This document shows, piece by piece, positions 55,101 to 64,000 of a DNA stretch of 64,000 nucleotides; position 1 is the first letter of the stretch; every line of letters starts with the position of its first letter. Source of the DNA: Neospora caninum Liverpool (lineage: Eukaryota; Apicomplexa; Conoidasida; Eucoccidiorida; Sarcocystidae); the NCBI RefSeq assembly GCF_000208865.1, contig NC_018393.1, positions 2,312,714 to 2,376,713 on the forward strand, read 5' to 3'. The notes beneath the pieces are model-generated. The model did no database searches. It was given only the letters and a program-made list of their open reading frames with translations, and was not told where the DNA came from. Position numbers and translations under genes: made by a program.

Positions 55101-57821
55101 AGCCATTCTTGAACACGAACAACCATGAACGAATCAGTGTTGACGGCGGCGCGTGCGTTGGCAGAGAACGTCAGACTATTCACCAGGTAGACTCTGTTGT
55201 GTCTATCTCATAGTCGTTGCTCCAACGAAAGTCGCCTTGCGAGGCCTTTCAGGCCAACTGTCTTCTGCTGAATCTGCGCACGAGCGACCGTTGCCATTTT
55301 CCCACTTGACATTTTTTCACGTGTTCGATGACTCTGCACGCCTTCAATACGAGAAACTTGAGGGTCAGAAGTGTGGAGGCTCAACAGAATGCCATCTTCA
55401 CTATAACTTGTCGAACTAGCACGGCGGTTTCGATACAGCACAGAGGGAGTTGAAAACTGAGCGTTCTTCTACTCAGCTGGATGTCTCCAAACCAGGAATG
55501 TACTGAACCCAGGTGAACCGTAATGACAAAACGTTTCCAGGTCTAAGGGTTGTTAGTTACGCTACTCAGGCCGGTTTGTTTCAACATACTCAAAAAAACC
55601 CGTTTAACGATAGGCGGTCGTAGATAGGATGGAAATCACTACAGATGGAATGGCAAGGCAGGAAATGCCATTGATGCACGGCTAATCGCTCAAGAATAAA
55701 GGCGCGAAACCAACGAGGCCAGTTGTAACGTCTCCGTTCCGGTGCCACTGCTTCGAATCTATTGGATAATGGCCCAACGAGGCAGAGCTCGACGTATAGT
55801 GTCGCGAAACAGCAGAGCTATGAACACGTCGTTGTGTCGCAGAGGCCACGAAAGAATCATCATTTGATGTGAGGTTCGGTGTGTCCGTTGGCTATCGCTG
55901 AATATAAAAAACCGTGTCTTCATATTGTTCGTTTTACCTTTCCAAATAGCAACAACAGCTTGTTCGTGTCTATGTCACGTTCCCCCCTAACAGGGAACTA
56001 GGGGCCACACTTGTCATTCTGTTAGCATCGGGTTTTCCCCTTGCATTCACATGATGAGGGGGAAAAACGGTTGCCTGTATGGATTCGCTACGTTCCTCCA
56101 CGTTATTGGCTGCTGTCCACGTGATTTTCGATATGCTGTTTCGTTGCGTAATTTGCTTTCCCCTGTGCTTTAACTACTAAGCCGTTCATGCGGCTTCACT
56201 TCCTGTGCAGAGCAAGAACTTCGGAGTTTATGATGTTTTCAAATGTCGGTCGAAACACCCTGTTAACATGAGAAAGGTGCGGGACACTTCATCGTGTCCG
56301 GGCGATAAAAAAAACACGCACGTCAGAGGTGGTTAGACGCAACTAAACATCGTTAGCAGGATCAGCTTCCAATCAGTGACTACCTGAAATTGTGTGATCT
56401 GGCCTCTATAGAGTGAGTAATTGCACACAACGGCATAATTGGACGCAAACGCAATTTGATCGTAGCCGCGCCCCGTGTATCCAGAGGTCGTCAAAATAGT
56501 ATCCTCCGTTGGAATGACATAGCCTCCTACCCACCGACGTCAGTGCAAGAACGTTGTGACATCCAGTGTTCTCCTCATCGGTAAGAGCAGTAGTAGGAAA
56601 AAGGCTGTTTCGTTCGTCGGAACAGTCATACGTGTCGGGCGATAAAACTGACGAGTACATCCGCCAACCGAAGAGGTGCCGTGTCAACTACGAAGCTCCA
56701 CATATGTTTCCAGATATTATTCGTTGCAGCGATTGCGTAACTGAAGGTAGACTTGCTGGTTTGCTTTTTGCTTTCTGTGGAGGTGCGGGGCAATGGGGGG
56801 CCTTTACCGTCGACATGGGTACGGATACCTATCTGAACAAGTTTGTGGGGCTGGAGGCAGCCCTCTGTCTCTGGTCAATTACAGAAAGCGTTGTGCCGCT
56901 GACAAAAGTTCGTGTGCATCGGAATCCACGCCGTGTGTGCTTTTCAGATACGAACCCTTGTTGTGTGGTGAAATTAAAAAGAAGGCGAGTGAAGATCTGT
57001 CGATGGAAAACAAAAATGTGAAGTAACTCGCCCATTTTTAACAGCAGGTTTTACTCAGTCGGCCTTTTTACTGGGCTCCGCAGCTGACACCATCCAATCA
57101 CAAAACACGAAGACAGTCAATTTTCAAATTTTTTTCATATGATTTGTTTCTCGTGCTACGCGCGTGCTTAGTTGCGCGAGGTGATGCAAGGCTCTGTGAG
57201 ACTCCCCTTGAGAGTCTGAAAAGGAGAGTAGGCAGCAAAACGATAAGCGGTAATGAAGCAATATTGAAAGTGGAAATGGATTGTACGACGGTCACAATAT
57301 TGGTTGTTGTTCCACCGGTACAGCGGCAAACGGTGCCCCAGTAATGCCACAAGCTGGCAAATTGTAAAACATAATCGAATGACGATGGATGTGCTTCTTT
57401 CCGTCCTCGGTGGAAATCGGGATAGCGACAGTTTCCATTGGTCGTAGATATTCTAGAGTGTCGTGGTGAGCAAACATGTTTGAGGGCTGCAAGCTGGCTT
57501 GTGTCCTCGGCTCTGGAGAAACGTTACTTGCGCTGTGCTAACAAATATGCCAAATTGAGAATGCTGGTTAGCATTAGCGGAGTCTGCCCGATAGTTCACT
57601 TCTCCTTGCGTCACGTTTTCCGCTTCCAGATTTTAAACACGCTCTCACGTTGGGCAACGCAACCACAACGTAGGAGTTGCCGACTCCCATGTGTCCGTAA
57701 TTTCTCGGAACAAGGCTTCCCCCATTTTATATTGTGACGACTAGTAATCGCCAGGTACACACCAGACAAATTTCCCCTCTGAAACAGGCCCAAGCAAGAC
57801 CCATCATCACAGTCCGAGAGA
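52192..57821. other. long divergent intergenic region
   Basis: About 5.6 kb between the ATGs of the Aurora kinase (minus) and the next gene (plus), the longest gene-free stretch here. It should hold both promoters and leaders. GAGACG words occur at 52323-52328 and, as AGAGACG, at 52802-52808, upstream of the kinase. The open frames at 53050-53391 and 56566-57021 start with non-ATG codons and have no domain, so I do not call them. From about 54500 to 57400 it looks richer in A and T than the genes. I see no tRNA, mobile element or long repeat. Confidence 0.45.
52802..52808 (+). promoter_or_regulatory. WGAGACG-type promoter word upstream of the Aurora kinase
   Basis: AGAGACG, followed by C, lies about 610 bases upstream of the kinase ATG; a further GAGACG is at 52323-52328. 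Single short matches, so weak evidence. Confidence 0.25.
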
Positions 57822-60800
57822 ATGAGGCGTTCGAGGACATCCACCTGGGTCCGAGACCCTGACTGTGTCTGTTCCAGAGCTCCCGGCTACCGCAGCCCCA
57901 CCAGGATAAGCTCAGCAAGGGCATCGACACGTTTTTCCCACTGCGATTCGGCTCTCATGCTTGATCAAGACGGCGAGGGTGAGACAGAAGGCGCAGCGCT
58001 TGACGCCAATGAGAATCCTGTTGTCCAGTATATCCCCTTTGGCCGCACTCGTACAAATGGAGATCATGGTGTTTCCCATCGTTTGTCATCAGACGAGATT
58101 TCCAGAGGCGGGTATCTGCTACCTGAGCTGCGGGTTCCGATTTCAGATCAGAAACGACCAACGAGCAGTATCCTTCTTCCCGTTGATCCCATACCACTGT
58201 CAGCATCAAGCCATCCAGTACCTCTGCAGACGAGGAGGGGGAGCAGAAACCAGACAATCAGTGTCAGAGTCCGACCGGAGTGGGGCAAAGACAAACCTCG
58301 TGTATACGCTGAGCCCGAAAGTACGTCTGGTTTCCCTCCTCGGAAACGTGTGGCACATCGAATTTCTCTTCCCCTCAGTCGAGACGTTTTTGCCGGCACG
58401 GATGATGGCGATGACCAAATCATGTACTTACCAGTCCGCAGATCAACTACTCGCCAGCTGCGATTCTGCAGTGTCCCTGTAGCTCCTGCATCACTGAAGT
58501 CAGCCCTGCGGAGATTTGCGTCTCGACCGCACGCCGCTGAGAACCCTTCAGATGTGCACTGTCGGAGAGTATCCCGGGGAGACCATGGTGGCGGCCTGGC
58601 ATCAGGAAGAGGGACTTTAGTATCTGCTGTACCCACTGCATTTGGCGATGCCTCTGGCTGGTATACGGACGATGAAGCTTGCGTTTTTGAACATCATCCC
58701 ATGAGACAAGGAGTGCTAGGCAGACGATCTTGTCACAATCTGGGTGCCCTGCCGGCTTGTCGAGCGTCGGGGGTGTTACGATGTGATGAAGAGATCGGAG
58801 TGTTAAGCGGAAACCAGCGCATTAGAGAGCGAGCCAGCATTGCACGTCGGTCGACAAAGGGCGTCTCGACGATGAGGAGGCCCTCCACCAATTTGGTAGT
58901 GAGGAGTCGTCCAGGTGCTGTGTCACGCGATGTGGGTGACGGCGACGACTACGTGCCGCTCGACGTGTCCGTCGGCAGCACAACAGCGAGCACGGCAATT
59001 TATGGCACAGGAGATGAATCTTCTTGGGCAACCTCGAGGCGATTCCTGGGTGAAGGGAATTACGACAACGAACTGCAAATTCCTTATGTATACGTGCCAG
59101 CTTATGTTTCCTCCGTCTGTGGTAACAAATCAGCGGTCAGGGGCTCGTTAAACCATTCACCGGCTTCCGGGGGGGTGACTGGCAGGAAATCTGTGGTTTC
59201 AGGGACAGGCGCTGGACAGACGTGTTCGGCAATGCGGGTTAGTCGTCCCCTTTTTGCCGCGCGGAATTCCTCTGTCATCACGTCTGACGCTAACGAATCG
59301 GAACCTGAAGACGAGGCATCTGTCGAGTACGGCCCTCGCCTTACCACACCAGGGGATAGTATACGACGGTCACTGCGCACGCATCCGTCTAGTGCATCGA
59401 GAACTGAGCTCGCGACTATTCCTGTAGCAGAAGATCCACTAGTGTTTGTGGAGGAATCTAGCAGAGCAGAAACCACAGTGCCGTCAAAGAGAGTTGATTC
59501 TCGTTTGACGACCCAGCTAGATGCAGGAATGCTAACAGGCCGTTCGATAGCTGTCGATGGGAGGGCAGTATCACAAGTGCCATCAATGAGATTACAGCCG
59601 CATGTGTCGGATGAACAGCTAGACGACATTGTCCTTATACCTGTTCGGAGATCTGTTTCCCGCTGCGAAGTGGACGAACCGGCGGAAGTTCAGGCTGGAG
59701 ACTCCAAGCATAACGACGAGGAGGAATTTTGGGAAGATGGAAACCAACGGGTTCCAGCTGTAAATGACAGTATTGTGCATGTGCCGGTTCAGTACCTCTC
59801 AAGTGATCCACCGGTGACGCTCGCGGACTCTAGAAGGCCTTCGTCAGCAAACACCAGACGAACCAGCAGCGTTCCCGCTGCGGTCAACGGGTCTTCGATC
59901 CCTTTCGGCAGCGCGTCACAGCTCCGACACTGCTCCCACGCTGCAGGAGAGGACTGTGAAGAAACTGGGGTAGAAAACGATTTTCACAGTCGACGTTCCT
60001 TTCCTTCACAGCTAAGTTGTAACACTGAAACTGGGACTTTTCGTCGCCGACGGACGTGCCGAAAGTCCTCCAGCGAATGCTCAAGTGCAAAGGAACCGTT
60101 AGCGACAGACGCCGCACAAATCCTCAAAATATTCGACGACGGAAAACGCTTCAGTTCTGATGTATCTCCTCTAAGCAAAGCGGCCCCCAGAAGGGGACTG
60201 CGAGCTCCTGAAGGCCACGAACGGCCAGGCTCACGCGCCTCGAAGAGGCCATCCCAACGCGTACCGTCCCAAGTCTTTGCGGCGCGGCAGAGTGGCTGCG
60301 GGCAACGTAGGTCATCTGCAAGGTCCGCCAGGGATGTTAGGGCCGTTCTCCCGTCCTCCACGTCAGCTGGTGAAGCCCCACAGTGTCACAGGGGACAGCT
60401 ACAAGGAGCTGAACTCTCAGAAGAAGAGGCGACCTTTGACTATGGCGAAAGTGGCGTGGCGGAACGGCATCGCCAAACTCGAGTTGCCAGACGTTCGACT
60501 ATGCGCGGAGCGCCACCTGAAGCTGTGGGCGCTGTCACTGGCAGCAGCGTTGTGGCAGCAAAAGATGCAGAAGGACCTGAGACACTTCGCTTCGAAGCTG
60601 ACGTCGAAGCGGAAGAAGATGGAGAAGAGGAAGAAGATGGACAAGAGGAAGAAGATGGAGAAGAGGAATCCTCTGAGACCCTTGTGCCCCGCCGCAGTGC
60701 TCGGCTTTCCAGATGGGAAAGAGGCCGGGTCACTGCAGGGGCGAGCGCCCCCCTGGATCAATACCGCTTACGATCTTCTCAGACTTCGGGAGCTCGGAAA

Positions 60801-61743
60801 ACGATGCGCTTCGCTCCTGATGGAGAAGGCGAAGGCTTTTTGGAGCAGTTTCGACGGAAGGAGGGAAGTCGGACGGCAGCAATGCAGGGCTCTCTTGGTG
60901 GCAAGCTGCCGAATCAAGAAACACTGTTCAGTGACAGCGACCAAGAGGAGCCAGATGAAGATGGGGAAGGAAGCTTACCGCCAGCGAATGCAGACGATTT
61001 CGCCGACGGGGAGGTTGCAAGTACCTATGACTCAATGAGCAGTAGCCAAACAGCAGCTGAAGACGATGACGAAGTTATTTTTGTTCCATTGAGAAGACGT
61101 ACGCGACGACATACTAAGTCGTCAACCCACCGCCACGACTCGTCCAGAGTTCGGGGAAGCGGTTCACTCCCTTCAACTGGGAAAGGATCTTCAGTCTGTT
61201 GTCGTGGCTTCCTGTGTTGTGGCGTGCCTGAAGTGCCTGCTGAGACTCAGCGGCCCTCGCCATTACGGTCGCTCACAGCGCCACCTCACCAGAAAGATGC
61301 GACAGAGATGAAGGGGAAGAACCCTCTTCGACTTTCTACAACCCAGAAAGGTCGTGGCCAAAGCGGAGTTATAAAAGAAGTGGCACCGAGGCGACTCAGT
61401 TCTGACAGAAAGACAACGCTTCAGTTGCCGGCGGTCCAGGAGACCCAAAAACTTAGTAAGGGGAAGGGAGGGAAAGCTGAAGGTCCCCCGCCTGCTTCGT
61501 CCTGTCACGTACTGGTCCCTGCACGTCTCTGCCACACAACACATGTGTTCGTCCTTGAATGAAGGAACTTTGTTCTCCCTGGGAAACTATCTTCTGAGGA
61601 GGCGGTTCTCTTTCCTTTCGGGACTGCAAGCAGGCCTCAGCAGGGCGCACGCAGTGTTTGCGGTAGAAAAAGGCGGCATTCAAACCAAACCGACGGAGGC
61701 TAGCAGAGAAAGACTTCTCCATCGTCAGTACCACACGTGGTAG
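57822..61743 (+). CDS. unknown protein with repeated hydrophobic-proline motifs, RRS sites and CC pairs
   Basis: Exon 1 57822-61455 and exon 2 61634-61743 join in frame to 1247 residues; the donor is GTAAGG at 61456 and the acceptor follows a T/C tract. Without splicing the frame would end at 61562 in 35 other residues. No known domain. Residues near 67, 200, 377, 420, 603, 651 and 1085 begin short related motifs (QYIPFGR, IMYLPVRRS, YVPLDVS, YVYVPAYV, VLIPVRRS, VHVPVQY, VIFVPLRRR), usually after Asp-Asp or Asp-Ser. Ten RRS tripeptides fit basophilic kinase sites (PKA/PKG/CDPK type). Acidic tandem EEDGEE units lie at 931-948. CC pairs at 1126-1127 and 1132-1133 look like a palmitoylation site. 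A role at the pellicle or inner membrane complex is possible but only inferred. The ATG has A at -3; an in-frame ATG occurs at about residue 46. Confidence 0.85.
60612..60665 (+). repeat. 18-bp tandem repeat, three copies, coding
   Basis: The 18-base unit occurs at 60612-60629, 60630-60647 and 60648-60665, with a single G-to-C change in the second copy (60642). In frame it encodes EEDGEE, EEDGQE, EEDGEE. The whole-codon period keeps the frame if copy number changes. Confidence 0.85.
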
Positions 61744-62133
61744 CTTCCATTTTCATCTAAGTCGCAAGTTCCTTCCTGAACTCTACATCGTTTTTACGCA
61801 CAACACAGAACACACCAATCATTGACCAATTCGGCGGGAACATACACCGGGGCGTGGGCCACTAGCCTGCACAAAAAAGTGCTGCACACGTTCTCTGGCC
61901 GGTCCATGTGTGGCGTTCACACGCCATACAAAGGCCTTTGAGAGTTCGTGCTCGCTGCGACTTCAAGGGGTTTGCGATGGGTGGCGGACAATTTGTTTGA
62001 GTACTACGTCCGTTAACGAGTCTTCCCGATTTCCGCATTCAGAGCTCCTCCAAAGAGATGTGGAAAGTATGAGGGGGTCTATGTTCCAATCTTAATCCTC
62101 GCGTGATATCATCCTCTCTTGGAGTTCCATCGG

Positions 62134-62638
62134 ATGAAAATCTTCCGAGTATACATTGCTACTTCTGGCCACGTTGGTATGCATACTACTCTCCCTCTGA
62201 TTACAGGTATGAATCGGACATCGGAGGTTCAGAGGCCGCTACGCACAGTACATCGAGGTGCCTTCGAATCCTCGAACGAAATGAACATTCGCAGCTCTGC
62301 CGCGGATCGATCCTCCTCTTCCTCTGGGGATCAAGATGCGTACGAAGATGAAGATGAACAGGAACGTGATGGCGACAGCCTTGACCGTAGGACAGGGTGA
62401 GTGTCTCAAAGGCGTCTTGACAAACGAGTCTAGCAGGGACGCAGTTTCTCTTATCCTCCCCTACAGGTCCGGACGCAGGCGTTATTTCGTTTTGGTGTTT
62501 AAAGGGATTGAGGAAACCTACATATTTCGTGCCTCGTCCTATTTGGAATATCCACCCGTGGCATTTTCACGAGAGGAGGGCAATCTCTCTGAGTGGCACT
62601 GCACAACAGCCCAGCACTACGCCTACTGTTTTCCTTGA
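62134..62638 (+). CDS. weak candidate: small two-exon gene of unknown function
   Basis: Exon 62134-62396 ends at a consensus GTGAGT donor and exon 62467-62638 follows a strong T/C-rich TACAG acceptor; the 70-base intron keeps the frame and gives 144 residues. The product begins MKIFRVYIATSG, has a Ser run and an acidic stretch (SSSSSGDQDAYEDEDEQERD), then RRRYFVLVFKGIEETYIF. No family recognised. An acceptor-like TTACAG just before 62209 means the first part could instead be an internal exon; its phase also fits the donor at 61456 of the preceding gene, so this may be an alternative 3' end of that gene. No expression evidence is available. Confidence 0.3.
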
Positions 62639-63012
62639 ATTCTCGAGGTCCCCTTCTTAAACAATTCACAAGTTCACTCCGGAAGGCTTTATGAAGCGAC
62701 GTCTCAATTACTGCTACCAGCTTTCCCCTGAACGTAGCACTCATTTTACATGCATTCTGAAGTCCACGATGCCTTTCTTCACCCCTATCTACCGGGCAGC
62801 GGAGCCGTAGCGGAGAGTCAACATACTCTTCTGGAAACATCAGTCAGCGCTGGATCTGCCACGACAGTCCGGCCACCGGATGCTTCACTGTGGAATATGT
62901 TTTCAGAACTTCTGTGGATGCCTGCGCCATGCAGCCGCTGACCGCTCCGACGGCCGCAGGACCACCGCTGTCTGTGCCGCGTACCCGGTAGGCCACAGAG
63001 ATGCATAAGAGT

Positions 63013-63019
63013 AGAGACG
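63013..63019 (+). promoter_or_regulatory. WGAGACG-type promoter word
   Basis: AGAGACG about 320 bases upstream of the ATG at 63340, with a second copy in the opposite direction at 62700-62706. Both fit the published coccidian motif; the pairing and distance suit a promoter of the right-edge gene. Confidence 0.3.
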
Positions 63020-63339
63020 GTGAACTCCACAAAGGAAGGAAAATGGAGGACGAGTCGTGACGGGTGCCATCTTCTCTACGCGACCTCACTCCTACTGGAG
63101 AGGCTCTTCGTTTTGTGCATCCACACGCAAGAGTGCCTGCTGCGTCGCAAGGTCCCACCATCGCGCGCAGAGATACACGTAACAGAGGACTGTCCCTACA
63201 AGGCGGCCATAAGTCATTCACCACGAGCCGTGCTTCTCGTCTACCTATTTCAGCCAAAGGTGCGCCTGTAAAGCCTGACATACGTTGCAGATGTGTGGAT
63301 ACATGTGTAGAACGCAGCTTATACATCGTCACAAAAAGC

Positions 63340-64000
63340 ATGAACCCGTTCGTTTCTTCACCGGATGTACGACCCGGTGACATTGCCGAACTTGCTTGGT
63401 CGTTGTTTGGGTCCTCCGGTCGTTGCTCACAGGTTCGATGTGTATTTTCTGTGACTGCGAGTCCCGAATTATTCGTCAGGTCTGTAGCCACTTCTCCGAT
63501 CCCTCCAGTGGAGGACTCGTTTTCACAAATATCGTCGGCGACTTCTTCGGCTGATTCACAGTCCACTCGTAACGGAATGTCCGGATCAAGCGGCCTAAGC
63601 ACACGCACATCCCAGGTCAACATGCTGTCCAGGGGGACAATCCATGCAACGCCGCCAAGGCCTCGCACTGCGGTGTCTTCGCCGGGCGATTCTTCATCTA
63701 CCCGTCTTGTCAGCTCGATCAACGTTTCTGACCCAGGCTCGGTCCGTTCTTCGGTCACGGAATCTCTAAACACGTGCAGAGCCACGGACGGCTTTCCGCG
63801 GACAAAACCGGAAACAGGCTCTGTTCTTGAAAACTGCCCACTGGGCGCAGAACGCGCTCGGCGCCCTTCCCCAGGCTGCTACTCGCCAATGCGCGAACCT
63901 CCATCAGCGCCTTTGAAACCACCAACGGCTGCGCGCGCATCACTTCCTCTTGCTGACGCACTGGAGTCAGGGGACCCGTGCGATGCTTCAGAGAGGCGTC
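63340..64000 (+). CDS. 5' part of an unknown disordered protein leaving the right edge
   Basis: From ATG 63340 (context AAAAAGC-ATG-A, A at -3) the frame is open to the last base, 220 codons, with no stop in the window. The product begins MNPFVSSPDVRPGDIAELAW, then a short Cys-containing stretch (RCSQVRCVFSV), then Ser/Thr/Pro-rich text with RPSPG- and PLKPP-type motifs, typical of disordered coccidian proteins. No domain is visible in this part. The frame also stays open upstream to 63061, so the ATG could be preceded by an earlier exon (an acceptor-like CTATTTCAG ends at 63253). The opposite-strand frame at 62844-63785 starts with GTG and is judged a shadow. Confidence 0.72.
   Translation, partial: MNPFVSSPDVRPGDIAELAWSLFGSSGRCSQVRCVFSVTASPELFVRSVATSPIPPVEDSFSQISSATSSADSQSTRNGMSGSSGLSTRTSQVNMLSRGTIHATPPRPRTAVSSPGDSSSTRLVSSINVSDPGSVRSSVTESLNTCRATDGFPRTKPETGSVLENCPLGAERARRPSPGCYSPMREPPSAPLKPPTAARASLPLADALESGDPCDASERR

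Larger units (their letters stand above)
61744..63339. other. region between two plus-strand genes, with one weak gene candidate
   Basis: Holds the 3' end of the preceding gene, the two-exon candidate at 62134-62638 and the presumed promoter of the right-edge gene. WGAGACG words occur as TGAGACG on the minus strand (62706-62700) and AGAGACG on the plus strand (63013-63019). Confidence 0.4.

Noticed and set aside
56566..57021. 151-codon plus-strand ORF
   Set aside because: The start codon is GTG, with no splice or domain support.
62844..63785. Minus-strand 313-codon open frame
   Set aside because: It starts with GTG and has no family match; the plus strand over the same bases carries an ATG frame in good context that runs to the window edge.

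Overview
The window reads as nuclear DNA of a tissue-cyst-forming coccidian (Toxoplasma gondii or a close relative such as Hammondia or Neospora). The grounds are very long single-exon genes of low-complexity Ser/Ala/Gly/Glu-rich protein around small conserved domains, short GT-AG introns, long intergenic leaders, an apicomplexan AP2 factor with an ACDC domain, an Aurora-related kinase and an organelle-type EngA GTPase. From unverified memory, an AP2 factor and the ARK3 kinase are near neighbours on T. gondii chromosome VIIa, which would fit. I see no bacterial operon, rRNA, tRNA, transposon or CRISPR.

Layout: (1) 1-501, minus: possible 5' end of a gene leaving the left edge. (2) 3375-10484, plus: AP2/ACDC transcription factor, one exon. 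(3) 13420-18858, plus: very large F-box-like/leucine-rich protein. (4) 21715-25739, minus: six-exon Bax-inhibitor-1/Lifeguard membrane protein with a Q/Y/P/G-rich N-terminus. (5) 28164-32743, minus: membrane-anchored protein of unknown function; its last two exons had to be found by splice phase. (6) 35655-41944, plus: seven-exon double GTPase EngA/Der with a long targeting-like presequence. (7) 43720-52191, minus: giant Aurora-related kinase, probably ARK3. (8) 57822-61743, plus: unknown basic/acidic protein with repeated hydrophobic-proline motifs, many RRS sites and a double CC cluster. (9) 62134-62638, plus: weak two-exon candidate. (10) 63340 to the right edge, plus: 5' part of a disordered protein.

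The genes do not form a pathway. They cover transcription control, possible ubiquitin targeting, membrane/calcium homeostasis, organelle ribosome assembly and cell division, as expected for unlinked eukaryotic housekeeping and regulatory genes. Exon joins for genes 4, 5, 6 and 8 were worked out by hand from GT/AG signals and reading phase; all keep the frame. Intergenic stretches hold GAGACG-type coccidian promoter words, some short perfect hairpins, a G-run and a telomere-like tract.
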